From Hirudo medicinalis (Eukaryota; Annelida; Clitellata; Hirudinida; Hirudinidae): a stretch of DNA of 64,000 nt. Both the position numbers and the translations under genes were made by a program. Shown here piece by piece: positions 13,571 to 24,900 of this stretch; position 1 is the first letter of the stretch; each line of letters opens with the position of its first letter. The stretch is taken from the NCBI GenBank assembly GCA_011800805.1, contig MPNW01000350.1:35379-99378 (forward strand). Reading direction: 5' to 3'. Below the pieces are notes generated by a model. The model saw only the letters and a list, made by a program, of their open reading frames with translations. It searched no databases and was not told where the DNA came from.

Positions 13571-13733
13571 TATTCAGCAAATAATCACGCAACTGATCGT
13601 TACGCAATAACTGGCAGCAGGATTATTGCGTAAGCGTGGTATTTACAGTTAATACCACTCAGTTGATAACTGAATATTTGCTGGAACATCCCAACAATAA
13701 ACTCGGTATAAATTAAGCCCCGTCGTTTATTAC
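13571..13733 (-). repeat. Dispersed repeat family C, copy 2 (inverted relative to copy 1)
   Basis: The reverse complement matches 8808-8976 across its whole length, including the ATTCAGCAAA/TTTGCTGAAT inverted pair. The two copies lie 4.6 kb apart in opposite orientation on either side of the PNPO-like gene. Confidence 0.65.
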
Positions 13734-13740
13734 AATATAT

Positions 13741-13911
13741 ATGACTTTACGAAAGGATGCCAAGAAGCAGGCTGATATAGAAACCTTGCATAAACAATTG
13801 GAAGGTAAGAGAAACGAAATAAAAAGAGTTCAGCATAAAATCAAACAAGAACTTGAAAAGAATAGCCGAGAACTTTTAATAAATTCAAATAAATTAGCAG
13901 TAAAATTTTGA
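13741..13911 (+). CDS. Short basic coiled-coil open frame (56 aa), possible gene fragment
   Basis: ATG to TGA without introns, translating to a charged heptad-rich helix (KQADIETLHKQLEGKRNEIK, then VQHKIKQELEKNSREL). Composition resembles the coiled-coil segment in exon 3 of the SAM-like protein at 19096-20323 (shared pattern LHK-E-Q). It sits directly against repeat family C copy 2. There is no promoter, intron or second exon evidence. It could be a relic of a third family member, or chance. Confidence 0.25.
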   Translation: MTLRKDAKKQADIETLHKQLEGKRNEIKRVQHKIKQELEKNSRELLINSNKLAVKF

Positions 13912-14189
13912 GTTGAAAACATTGTTACAACTTATTTTAAATGTACCGCCATGAATCAGAAATAATCAGAAGTAGAAACACAAAAAAAAAACAACGAAAG
14001 GTTTCCACCCTTAAATAAAATCGATTGCATCAGTTTTGTCGTCATGGAAACATTTAACATAAACTTTGAAGCACAACTTAAAGCGAAACTTTTAACAGCT
14101 AACGAATTTTAAAATAAAATCAACGTCAACATCAGTTTTGGAGCATCGATCATCAGGTTTAAACAAACAGTTACTACCGGACAATCAAA

Positions 14190-16425
14190 ATGTCGGACGT
14201 GTACCTAAGAAAAAGCAAGCATATCAAACGTTATAAAAGCCATGTTTCTCTCACATTTTCTCTGTTATATTTTATGGTAACTTTTCTTATAAATTAGAAA
14301 TTCATTACTGAACTTGTCACGTTATGAGAATTTAACAGAATGGGCTTTTACAGTTATTCCGATAAGAACTATGACGATTTTATTTCTTATTAACAAAAAA
14401 TATTATCATGAATCAATTCTGAGATTTCGTAAAGCCTTAAAATTCTACGAGATCTTTCATACCTCCAAGCTTGGTGGATTCGCTCTCATATGTTGTGGTG
14501 TCGCTTCGAAAGTCTTCAGCAACTTCATAGACTTCTCAAAGAAAGAAAGCAACACTCTTAAAGTATTTTCTCTCCTCCATTATTTCATCGGAGGAGCTGC
14601 ACTCATGGAAGGAAGTGTCGGACTCGCCTGGTTGCTTTTCAAGCAAAAGCCACTTTTCAATCATGTAATGATTGTCGATTGATGGCTAAGTTGTTTTATG
14701 GTATAAATATATTATAGGTTGAAAGAATAATCTCGATTTTATACTACATGTATTTTAAATTCAATTGGTTTTATGGAGTTACTTACATTTGCAGGCAAAA
14801 CGTCTGCATATAGCATGGTCATCAATATTCTTTATAGCAGCGTCGGCTAACACGATCATTTTCCAAGTATTTTTAAAATATTTTGTTTTTAATAATAAAT
14901 TGGTGCAAAATCATGAGTCTAAATTTCAACGGACTGCATCATTAATGATTAAGAGCAACCATTTAAATGGTCGTTGCGATTACACAATGTTTCTAATTTC
15001 ACCACACACTAGATGTGGATGCTACAAGCCTGATTATGAATTTTAATTCCTTCAACTAAATACTAAACTATTTCAAAATTACATATTTGCCCTAGAATCA
15101 ATGAAGATGTAGGCGCTATTTTCGTACATTCATGTCCAAGCTTATGCTTTTGATGAGATTGTCATCAAATTGATGAATGAATGTTATTTTAAAGACGGAA
15201 ATGAATCAACGAGAACCAGACCATTTGATGCTCACTCCGAAGAAAGCAACATCCCTTGAATGGAAGGCAATTCAGTCCTTGGTTGGCAACAATTTCTTGC
15301 CATCATTTAAAATTATTGCAGTAACATTGTGATCAATCCGAAATAATAACAATAACCTCAGCAAATAACGAACCAGTACAGTTTGTTTGGCCTTGCTATT
15401 TTGTTTTATGCAACATCTCACAGAGGCTGTGAAAATTGGTTTTGGAATAAAGTTGTGTTGTTACCCCGAGTAACCCTGGATACCGATGTACATACATGTA
15501 TATCCAGCCCTAAGAATGTCATAAAACTCTTTCACAGATTCATTGTTTCAATGACCTCCTCATTTGTCTTTTCAGTTTCAGTGCTGTGGTTACAACAACT
15601 ATGCGGATTGGCTGCACAAAAACTCTACGTTCATCTTCAGGGAGGTAATTTTCAATATTTTATTAAATAATAAAGTTAAATATTTCATATTATATTTAAA
15701 ATATCAATCTGTGTTGACAAGCCAAAACATTGCGTTAGACACTTGCGTCGTTAAGTGGAACTTTTTTATGAAAAAAATGCAGAACAAATGTATGTGACAT
15801 AAAAAACATGAATTTCAGAATGTAATTCCATTGGAATGCTGCATAGTTGAGAATGGAAATGCCATGGGAAAGGATTTGGATGAGATCAGGTGCTTAGAAG
15901 AAGCCAAGAGAACTCCCAAAAAACCGAATTTTATTCATGTTTCGGCAAGTTTTTCATTAAAAATATAATCAGTGAAACTATCAGTGCCAATGAACCTGAA
16001 TAATGCAACAAAAATCGCAGAATTGCTTACTTTACTATAAAACATCGATTAATTTTATTTTGTAATCCATTTCCAAGATTCTTTAGCGAAGTAGTTTCTG
16101 TACTCGTTAGGAACTTAAAATAACGATGTCGAAATAAACTGTCAGAGCATTTAACCCCATTTCAATCAAATCAAATGCAAAGTCAACATGCAAATTCCAG
16201 GGATGCAAAGAAAACATCAAAAGCATGATCAACGCTCTCGGAGCTACGACCACCATTTTGTGTTTCGGCTTCTCTGTTTTTCAGGTGATGTGTCGTCAGC
16301 AATAAATTCGATAATCTCTGAAATATTATAATTATTCTGTAATTTTACTCCAGTTGTTATCCTTAATATTGACCAACAAAATTAAAATCAAGAGACCAAG
16401 TGATAGCGACGTCTTAGAAGATTAA
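14190..16425 (+). CDS. Tetraspanin
   Basis: Exons 14190-14276, 14470-14664, 14795-14866, 15113-15281, 15576-15644, 15819-15944, 16201-16284 and 16354-16425. TM1 spans exons 1-2 (SLTFSLLYFM then LGGFALICCGV), TM2 is HYFIGGAALMEGSVGLAWLL, TM3 lies in exon 3 and the start of exon 4. The large extracellular loop has the diagnostic FQCCGYNNYADW, then IPLECC, a further Cys (EIRC) and GCKENI before TM4, giving six loop cysteines. The tail is IKIKRPSDSDVLED. Exon 4 is one base too long (169 instead of 168): reading starts in one frame (LFSYIHVQAYAFDEIVIKLM) and must shift near 15263 to reach LEWKAIQSL. Corrected length would be about 290 aa. Intron 15945-16200 has a GC donor (GCAAGT). Tetraspanins organise membrane protein microdomains; the partner is unknown. 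Confidence 0.85.
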
Positions 16426-19095
16426 ATTTCTAGAAAAATTCGAAAACCTCTGCGAAAACAAGTCGATCGTTCCGTGGATGTTCTTGTAAAATACTCAACA
16501 AATATCGTATTTTTCATTGTTTTAAAAATTGTATCACAAACTATTAGATTTCCTTTAAAAAAAACATGTTTAAAATTTATAAACATTTAAAAATTAGCAG
16601 AATTAAAATAATGCCTCCAGTTTAAATTCTATTATTTCGTCTCCAAATACTTTTATCTTAATGACAAGTCCGAATTTTTTAAAGACACAAGCGAAACAAT
16701 ATTTAATTATTAAACATTAAAACACTCCAATTGATTTGTACTTCCAGCATGAACAATTGAATCTGAGCAACGTTCAAATATTTAAAAAATTGCAGGAAAA
16801 GTTATATATTTTGTATTATGTCGTGTTCCCAGCCCAGCTTTATTCCTCAAACACTCATGGTTGTGTGTGTGTGTGTGTGTGTGTGTGTTGTTAATTAACG
16901 TCCATTTCATAACTAGATGATTAGGACGGTACACTCATGGTTAAAGGGGAACTACATAAATGGAAGCAATCCTGCAAACAACAATATATCAACCAGGCAG
17001 CATTTGTTGAACGGGAAATTAAAAAAAGATCAGGAAAAAACTAAAGGAAGTGAAAACATTCACATATTGTTAATGAGATTGTCGCAGACGATTTAAACAA
17101 GATGAATAAAAGCTCAAAACAAATCTCTTTCAATATTTTTCAAATTTTACTAATTCAAGATTTTCTCCCTTTTAATGCATTTTAAATTAATTTTCCTTGA
17201 TTATTCTGTCTTTGATTTATTTTTATTATTTCGTCCTTTTTTTTTTTAGCTTCTCAGTACTTCCACCGATATTTTGTTTTTCTTTCGATATTTCTCTTTT
17301 GACTCCTATCCTTTAAATCGTTCTTTCCTTTGTTATTATTGTTACTTGTTGTTTGGCCCACCGAAGTCAGGTTTTTAGAGTGTTTGAATTACTGCGCTAT
17401 TAGTACCTCAATGAAAATTACATGTTAATTACTAATATATTAATATGACTGCGCAACATAATCAAATGTTGTCGCAATCTAATTTCTAGTCAACGAGTTA
17501 TCCCGAAATAATTAATTATGCATTGATGCATGGTGTCCTGCCACTCCGGTTAATTCGTTTATTGAATTTACTGGTGGCTGTTTTTCGCGCAACAAATTAA
17601 ACAAATTAAATATTAAATAATCAAAGCGTTAGAACCCAAAAATATTATTCGCTGGGTAATTGAAATGGGAAATGGTGGAGGATTGGTTTACTTATTTAAT
17701 TTAGCTGGTTAATTGAACATTTAAGTAATTAATTAAATTATAGAAAAATAATTGGTGCTGAATTATCTTAGAAAAACATGTTGAAAGAAGTTGGTTATTC
17801 TAAAATAATTCAAAATTGCTGCAATTTCATTTGTCAGCAATAAATAGCCTCGCATGACCTGGGAGATGATCTTTCAAGTCTCTTGAAAATAATTTTATAA
17901 CGATTACCATGCAGCACACGAGCTTATAATTGGAAATTTTTTGAGTCATCAAGAAAAATTGGTCGAATGGGGACTTATGCATTTAATTTCTTACTTGATT
18001 TTTAATGGAAAAACCGAAATTTAAAATCGAGCAGAGTAATTTTAAAATATCACAAATGCATATTTAAAAAGTGTTCTTTTAAAATATCTATAAATTGAAC
18101 TGTAGGAAATTTTAGAATGCGTTTAAAATTAATTTGGAATATTTAGGCGACAAGTAACAAAAATAGCATAAAAATCGAATAAAATTCACCGGATAAAGAT
18201 ATAACCATAACAAATAATTAAAATGCAAACATTTTGTAGTGTGCAGAAATTTGGCTAAGTTCTGTAGCTAAGATTTTATTTTTTTAACATTTTTAATAAT
18301 ATGATAATTATCATCTCATATATTCTCAGTTACAATTTGACACTAGGATGTGTTCATTGTAATGTGTAGTGTTTTAAAATGTTGAATTATGACCACATAA
18401 TGATCTGAGGACAAAATACATTTATTCATGTGTTTTAACACAGCAGCGTTCAAGAAAAGTTGGAAACTCCTTGAATCAGCGCTAAGCGTTGCAAACCGAA
18501 AGTATGCCAACCAATGAGAACCAATGAGAACCATTGTGAATATTAATGAACAGGTTGTAAACAACGTAAGAATTTCCAAAAGGACTGATTACAGCTTTCC
18601 TTAACATATAAAAAAAAACAACAATTTAAACGACATTACAGGATTTTTTTGACAACTTTTAAAGACCGCAATTGAAAGTTTTGCACGGCTGCCTTGTTGA
18701 ATTATTCGAGAGCATGAATCGATGAATCCGCTAATTTTATCATAAAATTTGATGGATCCACGTTGAGTAATAAAACACAAAACAAAGTGATGTTTCTCTT
18801 AGAAAATGTCACCAGTGGTTAAACTTTTGACTTCCATTTGTATTAATATGATAATGAGCAATCATTAATATTCAAGCGACTTATGATCAGCCAGCAGCAT
18901 AGATTTCAGTATCGAGGCTTGTGAATAAACTTGGAAATTTCTTGCATCAGCACGCGTTTACATATTGAAATATCAATTTTCCAAGTCTTCAAGTTTCTTT
19001 CAAGGTAACAAGTTTTCTTTGCACGAACATAAATCGCGTTTTATGCCAAATGTGAAGAGTCCAACTTTTGAATTTATAAATTTTTGATAACAGCG
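16426..19095. other. Intergenic, GT microsatellite, no gene seen
   Basis: 16861-16888 is a (GT)n run. The remainder is AT-rich with no supported exon or RNA gene. The tetraspanin 3' end and the start of the SAM-like gene bound it. Confidence 0.45.
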
Positions 19096-20323
19096 ATGGG
19101 TCTCAAAGAAAAGCTGAAGTCAATCTTTAAAGGGGAAGATAATAAGAGAATCAACGATATGGTGGCAACATTGAAGCGAATTAAAGTTTTTACAGAAGAC
19201 GATCTGATTCACTTGGACAAAGACATCTTAAAAGACACGGGGTTTTTCGGAGACATCGAGATTAAGAAGCTCCTTTGCGCTAAACCAGGTGAGTTCACAA
19301 ATTTAACTTTTGACTGTTTCTCTTTCCTTTTTGATGAGGCCGGTCTTAAGATAATAAGCCCTTCGACCGGATGAATGAATAAATAAAATAAATAAATAAT
19401 AGGAGTGTTATTCGGAATAATTATATTTCTCAATTGACATTCGACATGAGTGAATATTTCAACTTCATTTATTAAATAAACACCATTTTAAACCATTTTT
19501 TAAAGGTTCGAAAAGCTTGAGAGAAAAGCTGGAAGAGATATTTGTAAAAGTAAATGCTTCCAAGATATCGGACATGGAGAAATATTTTGAGGAAAACGAG
19601 GTTTACTCAGCAGAGGATTTGGCCCTTTATGATCTGGAAAAACTTGCAAATGAAAAATTAATTTTCAGTGACTTGGATGTCAACAAAATAAAGAACTACA
19701 TAAGAAAGGGTACATTCTGATTTGTATTGATGCTTATTATCATACAAATACATCAGACGCTCAATGAATTATTTTAAATTTTTATTTCTGATGTTGCAGA
19801 GTTTCCTGATAAATTTGCTGAAATTGGAAAGATAGATGATCACAACAGAGTAAAAGATGCATTAATGTTTAAAGTTTCCATGAAAAAGAAAGAACTTGAA
19901 GAAGAAAGGAAAACAAAAGAGTTGGATTCCTTGCACAAAGAAAAAGAGCAATTGCTGCAAGAGCGACATGATACTCAACTAAAATTGGCAGATCTTATGA
20001 TTTCTCAAACAAACAACCAGGGCTCTTCAAGACAATCATCTGGGACCAAAGCCTTGCCTGTTGGAAACCTGGATCCAAGAGTTGCAGCTGGTTTAGCTTG
20101 TACCATGGTGATTGGAGAGCTTGCTGGGGCTGGCTTGGATATATATTCGAGTGTCTCGAGAAATGCAAACAATGAATCCAATAAGCAACTTCTTGAAGAA
20201 AAGCTGCAAAAAGTGAATAGAGATTTGGTTCGAGTTGAAAAGTTGATTGACAACTGCTCGGATAGCCAGGCCCGCTTGACTTCATCTTCCACTAACCTGG
20301 CAATTGAGGACAAGCCAGAATGA
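19096..20323 (+). CDS. Protein with two SAM-like repeats, coiled coil and Gly/Ala-rich hydrophobic segment
   Basis: Three exons (19096-19288, 19506-19709, 19800-20323), both introns in phase 1, encode 306 aa. Exon 1 is one helical repeat (LKEKLKSIFKGE ... FTEDDLIHLDKDIL ... IEIKKLL). Exon 2 is a second copy of the same pattern (LREKLEEIF ... YSAEDLALYDLEKL ... DVNKIKNYIRKG). The L-x-x-F / V-t-x-eDL / Kik pattern looks like a SAM or similar death-fold-size helical bundle. Exon 3 has a charged coiled coil (KKKELEEERKTKELDSLHKE), a Ser/Gln linker, a hydrophobic small-residue stretch (VAAGLACTMVIGELAGAGL), a second helix (NKQLLEEKLQKVNRDLVRVE) and a Ser-rich tail. I do not recognise the family. 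The layout suits an oligomerising adaptor with a membrane-seeking segment; function is inference. A paralogue is at 55141. The first intron holds a LINE tail. Confidence 0.8.
19330..19402 (+). mobile_element. LINE 3' tail inside an intron
   Basis: Within intron 1 of the SAM-like gene: a GGCCGGTCTTAAG ... CCCTTCGACCGGATG stretch followed by ATGAATAAATAAAATAAATA-type tandem tail, as in CR1/L2-type LINE 3' ends. No coding part remains. Confidence 0.5.
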
Positions 20324-20900
20324 TTTAGAACCAACTGAACATGGTTTGAATGGACCAGTTTTTTGGAGCAGGCAAACAGCTTTTATTTTTTAATAAACAA
20401 GTTCTTGTAATTTTATCATTTATTTATTTCAAAAGTGAGCAGGCGACATAAACTATAAGTAAACTAAGAAAGCTTTCGACATCAATATTTATTAAATATT
20501 TTAACTTTTCGATAAAATAAAATACTAGTGTCTTTGCTTTCCTTATGTGTCTTTAGTGTGAAATTAATTAATTGTTTGCCGCTATTCGACCAGTACTATA
20601 CTTTACTGTTGTAATATTTACGCACACAAACAAAATTTATCCCCTACCATGCATGAGAGCAGTTAATTTGTGGAACAAGCCAGATGAGGAGACAATGTAC
20701 TCAGATTCAGAACTATTTGAAATGGGACTATCGAAAGTTGGATATTGAATTACATAGGAGTGGTTTAACACACAGACATTAGTCTATTTAAACCAATATG
20801 AATTAGCATAATAATTGAAACCAATATGAAATAGCATAATAATTTGTGTAACATAAATGAATAAATATGCTGGTGGATTGTTGAACATGAAAATATAAGG
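20324..20900. other. Intergenic, 3' flank of SAM-like gene
   Basis: An AATAAA at about 20391-20396 is a plausible polyadenylation signal for the upstream gene. 20660-20745 translates to MRAVNLWNKPDEETMYSDSE, faintly like a LINE C-terminus (VNLWNxLPxE), but too weak to call. Confidence 0.4.
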
Positions 20901-20988
20901 TACCCCCCCCCCGAAAATAAGCCCCAGCGCCTCTTTTGGAGCAGAAAATTAATTTAAGACACTGTCTTATTTTCGGGGAAACACGGTA
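20901..20988. mobile_element. Short MITE with CCCCGAAAATAAG terminal repeats
   Basis: TACCCC...GGTA element of about 88 bases. CCCCGAAAATAAG (20909-20921) and CTTATTTTCGGGG (20966-20978) are perfect inverted repeats. The interior has CAGCGCCTCTTTTGGAGC and AAGACACTGTCTT. Elements with this CCCCGAAAATAAGAC end are widespread in animal genomes as short DNA-transposon derivatives. The flanking TA bases fit a TA target duplication. Confidence 0.7.
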
Positions 20989-21394
20989 TCATGAACGTCA
21001 TGAATGATTTCGAGTTATAACTGTTGGAATAATCTTATTTTGCAACATATTTTATGCCTTGTTAAAAAATTTGCAAACAAATTAATGCTTTTGAATTTCT
21101 ATAAATATTTGAAAACATAAGTACAATTTGTCAAATGTTTAGGTTAATGGTGTAAAAAGCTAATTTTTAGGTAAAAGAAGTGATCTAGGCTGTTCCAAGC
21201 TCCTTCTGGGAGATGACTCTACATTGGAAAACAACCGGGAACAGCACTTGAAATTGAGCAGGTCAAACTGTCGTGTGCAGCGGGAATTAATGCTGCACAC
21301 ACATTCGCATTTTTTATAGTTTGTATTTAGTCGATCTTTTGAATGCCATTTGTATCCGAATGGGATATGAAGGCACTTTTTAATCGATCTACCA

Positions 21395-21520
21395 TTTATA
21401 TAGCGCCCCTACACGAAGGCACTCCCTGGCGGTTCAGGCTGGGTTGCGAACACGACACATTACGACTGTTGCCATTACGACCGCATGCAGGAACACAACC
21501 CATTCGACCAACCTGCACGA
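21395..21520 (+). repeat. Dispersed repeat family A, copy 2
   Basis: Same orientation and order of blocks as 4845-4960 (GCTGGGTTGCGAACACGACA, CATTACGACTGTT), preceded by TTTATATAGCGCC. Non-coding. It lies in the 1.6 kb between the SAM-like gene and SPT6; the rest of 20989-21938 shows nothing else. Confidence 0.5.
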
Positions 21521-21938
21521 ACATGACAATGTTATAACATAATTTTGAAATTTTATTTTTTTAAAATAATGTCATAAAAGTGGCATTTTAAGTAAAAAAA
21601 AGTATCTTTGGATGTGCTGGTCGTTGGTTTATGAGTTTTAAGATTTTTTAAATATTTGAAAAATTCAAGTAAACATTTCAAATAATTTTGAAAAAGTCAT
21701 TGTTGATTTCACACAATCCCAGTTATCCAGTGAGTTACTCGATATTCTAAAACATATTATTACTGGCTATTAATATTAAAGATAAATGTGCTTGAATTTA
21801 AATTTAAATTTAAAAATGTACCTGAATTTTAAAAGTATTAAGAAAACATTTATTGATCTCCAAATAATATCTTTTTAACTTTACCAATGGTTGAACCTGC
21901 CAGTATTATCAAACAAAAACACTTTTTAGCAGAGCAAA

Positions 21939-24900
21939 ATGAAATTTGAAGACGATGACGAGGTGGAAAGTAAAAATGTGCATGAATACCTGGTGGACGA
22001 TAGCGATGATGATGAGGAGGATGAGGAGGATGGTAAATAGAAATTGGAAATTTTTGAGGTACAAATAATTTAATTTTGACAAAATTTATTACGCCCAGAC
22101 AACCAAAATGTGGAAGGATTGATTGACGATAACCCAATTGAAGAAGAAGAATCCGATGATGATGATGATGATTATGAAAACGTCAGGAAGAGGGAACATT
22201 CAGATTCCGAAGATTATGAGGATGATTTTAAACTGATTGAGGAAAACACCGGCCGAAAACTTAAAAGGGTTGGTTGTCATCAAGTGGCATTTTAATAAAT
22301 ATTTTAATCATTAATTTATTGAATATAAATGTGACATCAAAATCTAATTTTATAAGCATAAAAGAAGGAGAATTGTCATGGAATCGGATGAGGAAGATGA
22401 CGGCAAAACTGGAGAAGGGAATGCAGAGTCTCCTGATTATGAAAGCAGAATGGAAGAAGACAAACACAGCGAGGCTAGTTTGGCAGAAGGTGAGTCATAA
22501 GATTTCAGTTTAATAATTCATTCGAAGTAGCAACTGCGCAAATTTCGAATAAAACTGTTATTAATAACTTTGTTTTACTTAATTCTCCTTGTATTGCAGA
22601 GGATGAAGATGATTTCATTGTGTATGGTGAAGAGCAGGATCAGCCACAAACAGATACAAAGAAGAAGAAACGAAGGACCTACAATGATGCGTAAGTTTTC
22701 TGATTCTCAGGGACGTAATTTTGGGAGGGAAAGTTGATTTTATTTGTATCGAATTGTTTGAATTTCTCGTACTTATAATTTAATGTTCGTTTGTAGGGTG
22801 ATGCAAGATGCTTATGAAGTGTTTGGAGGAGATTTTGACTTTGCAGAATTAAATGAATGTCAGGATGACGAGGCAGAAGAAGATGTGAGTAGAACGTTCA
22901 GTGATGTAGATTCCACAAATAGGTAATTATAAAATATTGCTTTAATTTCTCCAGTATGATCAGGAAGATGAAGAAGGGGATGTAAGAGTGGGCAAGTACT
23001 CCAAAAAATTACCAACAGCTCAACAATTATTTGAGCCTGGAGCATTGGAAAGAGCTCATCTCACAAGTTTTGACCAGCAAATCCGAGCCAACGATGTGCC
23101 AGAAAGATTCCAGCTTCGAAGCATTGCAGTTTGTCCCTCCGTTGAAGGAGAGCTGGAGGAGGAAGCAGAATGGATCTATAAACATGCCTTCAACACGCCT
23201 CCGATATCCAGACAGGACTATTTTGGTTCTGGACATAGAAAAGGTCCCTCAACCATTTCAAAGATAAGAGAGGCTTTGAATCTTATGAGGAATCAGAAAT
23301 TTGAGGTTTGTATGAAAATTTGATTCTTTTTCCATGAATTCATTCGATTAACCACTTTGTTTGGCTTATAGGTTCCATTCATAGCTTTTTATCGAAAGGA
23401 GCACATCGATCCAGAGTTGAATATAACAGATCTGTGGAAGATATTTCATTGGGATGAAAAGGTATTAATAAGGATGCTTCATAATTGATATCAAATAACC
23501 TAATTTATAATTTTATTTTGNCGATCCAGAGTTGAATATAACAGATCTGTGGAAGATATTTCATTGGGATGAAAAGGTATTAATAAGGATGCTTCATAAT
23601 TGATATCAAATAACCTAATTTATAATTTTATTTTGAACAGTGGATGACGCTGACATGTAGGAAGCAGAATTTGGTCAGACTGTTTGAACAGATGCAACAA
23701 CTTCAATTTGAGGAGAGTTCTTTGGACAAACCACTCGATTCTTCATTTAGGCGTCTGACAGAAAAAGATATTGAGAGGTAATTATTTAAGTGTGGTTCAT
23801 TAGTCAGCTTTCCAATTTTTTCTGATTTTGAAAACTTTATCATTTACAGGATCAAATTGGCTCAAACAATGGAACAGCTGAAAGATATTCTCGACCACTT
23901 CAACTTGTATTACTCTAATGATGTCCTCAGAATGAAGGTCTTTTTAAAGTCAAAGAAGGAAAAGATGCAGGAAGAGGGAGTTGAAGACCCTGGAAATGAA
24001 GAGGAGCCTTCAAGCACCATCAAACATTCCAAGAAGAAATCAGGATATAACATTTGTGTGGAGGCGGGATTGAGTGAAATTGTTCAAAGGTTTGGTCTGA
24101 CATCTGAACAATTTGGTGAGAACTTGAGGGACAATTACCAGAGGCATGAAGTGGAACAGGACCCAAGGGCACTTAACGAACTGGCTGTGGATTTTATTAA
24201 TGGGTAAGAACTTCAGCTTCAAATTATGGAAAGTGAAGATGATATTTGCAAATCTTGAATAATTTGGGACAAAAATAAATATTGTAGGATATTTAGCAGA
24301 TGCTGTGATTAAAATTAATACCAATTTAATTCGTCTCAATTTCAACAGACAATTTAGCAGCACCGAAGAGGTAATGACAGGGGCAAGATACATAGTCGCC
24401 ATGCAAATTGCTCACGATCCCCTTACCAAGAATTATATCAGGGGATTGTTTTATGAGAAATGCATGATAAATGTCAGGCTAACTCCGAGAGGCATCAACG
24501 TGAGTAGTGCTATTTTTATCTCTTTCTTAATTTCATGTTGCCGCAATTCAGAAATAAATCGAAATATTATTTAACAGGAAATCGATGAAGGTCATCCATG
24601 CTTCTGCTACAAATATCTCAAGGACAAACCCATCCGTGACTTGGTTGAAGATCAATTCTTAAAAATCCACCAGGCAGAAAGCGACGGTTTTTTGACTGTA
24701 GAGTTTTCAATCGATAGTAAAACATCAAGAAAGGCGTATCTGGAAGATGTAAAACAACTTTATGTCAGAGTAAGTTTTGAATGAACAATGATAATAAGTA
24801 ATGAGTAATTATCTGTGCATTTCAAACATTTTAGAATGAATACAGCAATTTGGTTCAAGATTGGAATAAGCACAGAATAATGGCAGTGGAAAAGGCTTTC

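Noticed and set aside
13368..13610. 80-codon open frame MGCTMIGEEIAG...
   Set aside because: Contains a short direct repeat and runs into repeat family C; no conserved motif.
19995..20334. Minus-strand frames opposite the SAM-like exon 3
   Set aside because: Shadows of the real plus-strand exon; no splice or start context.
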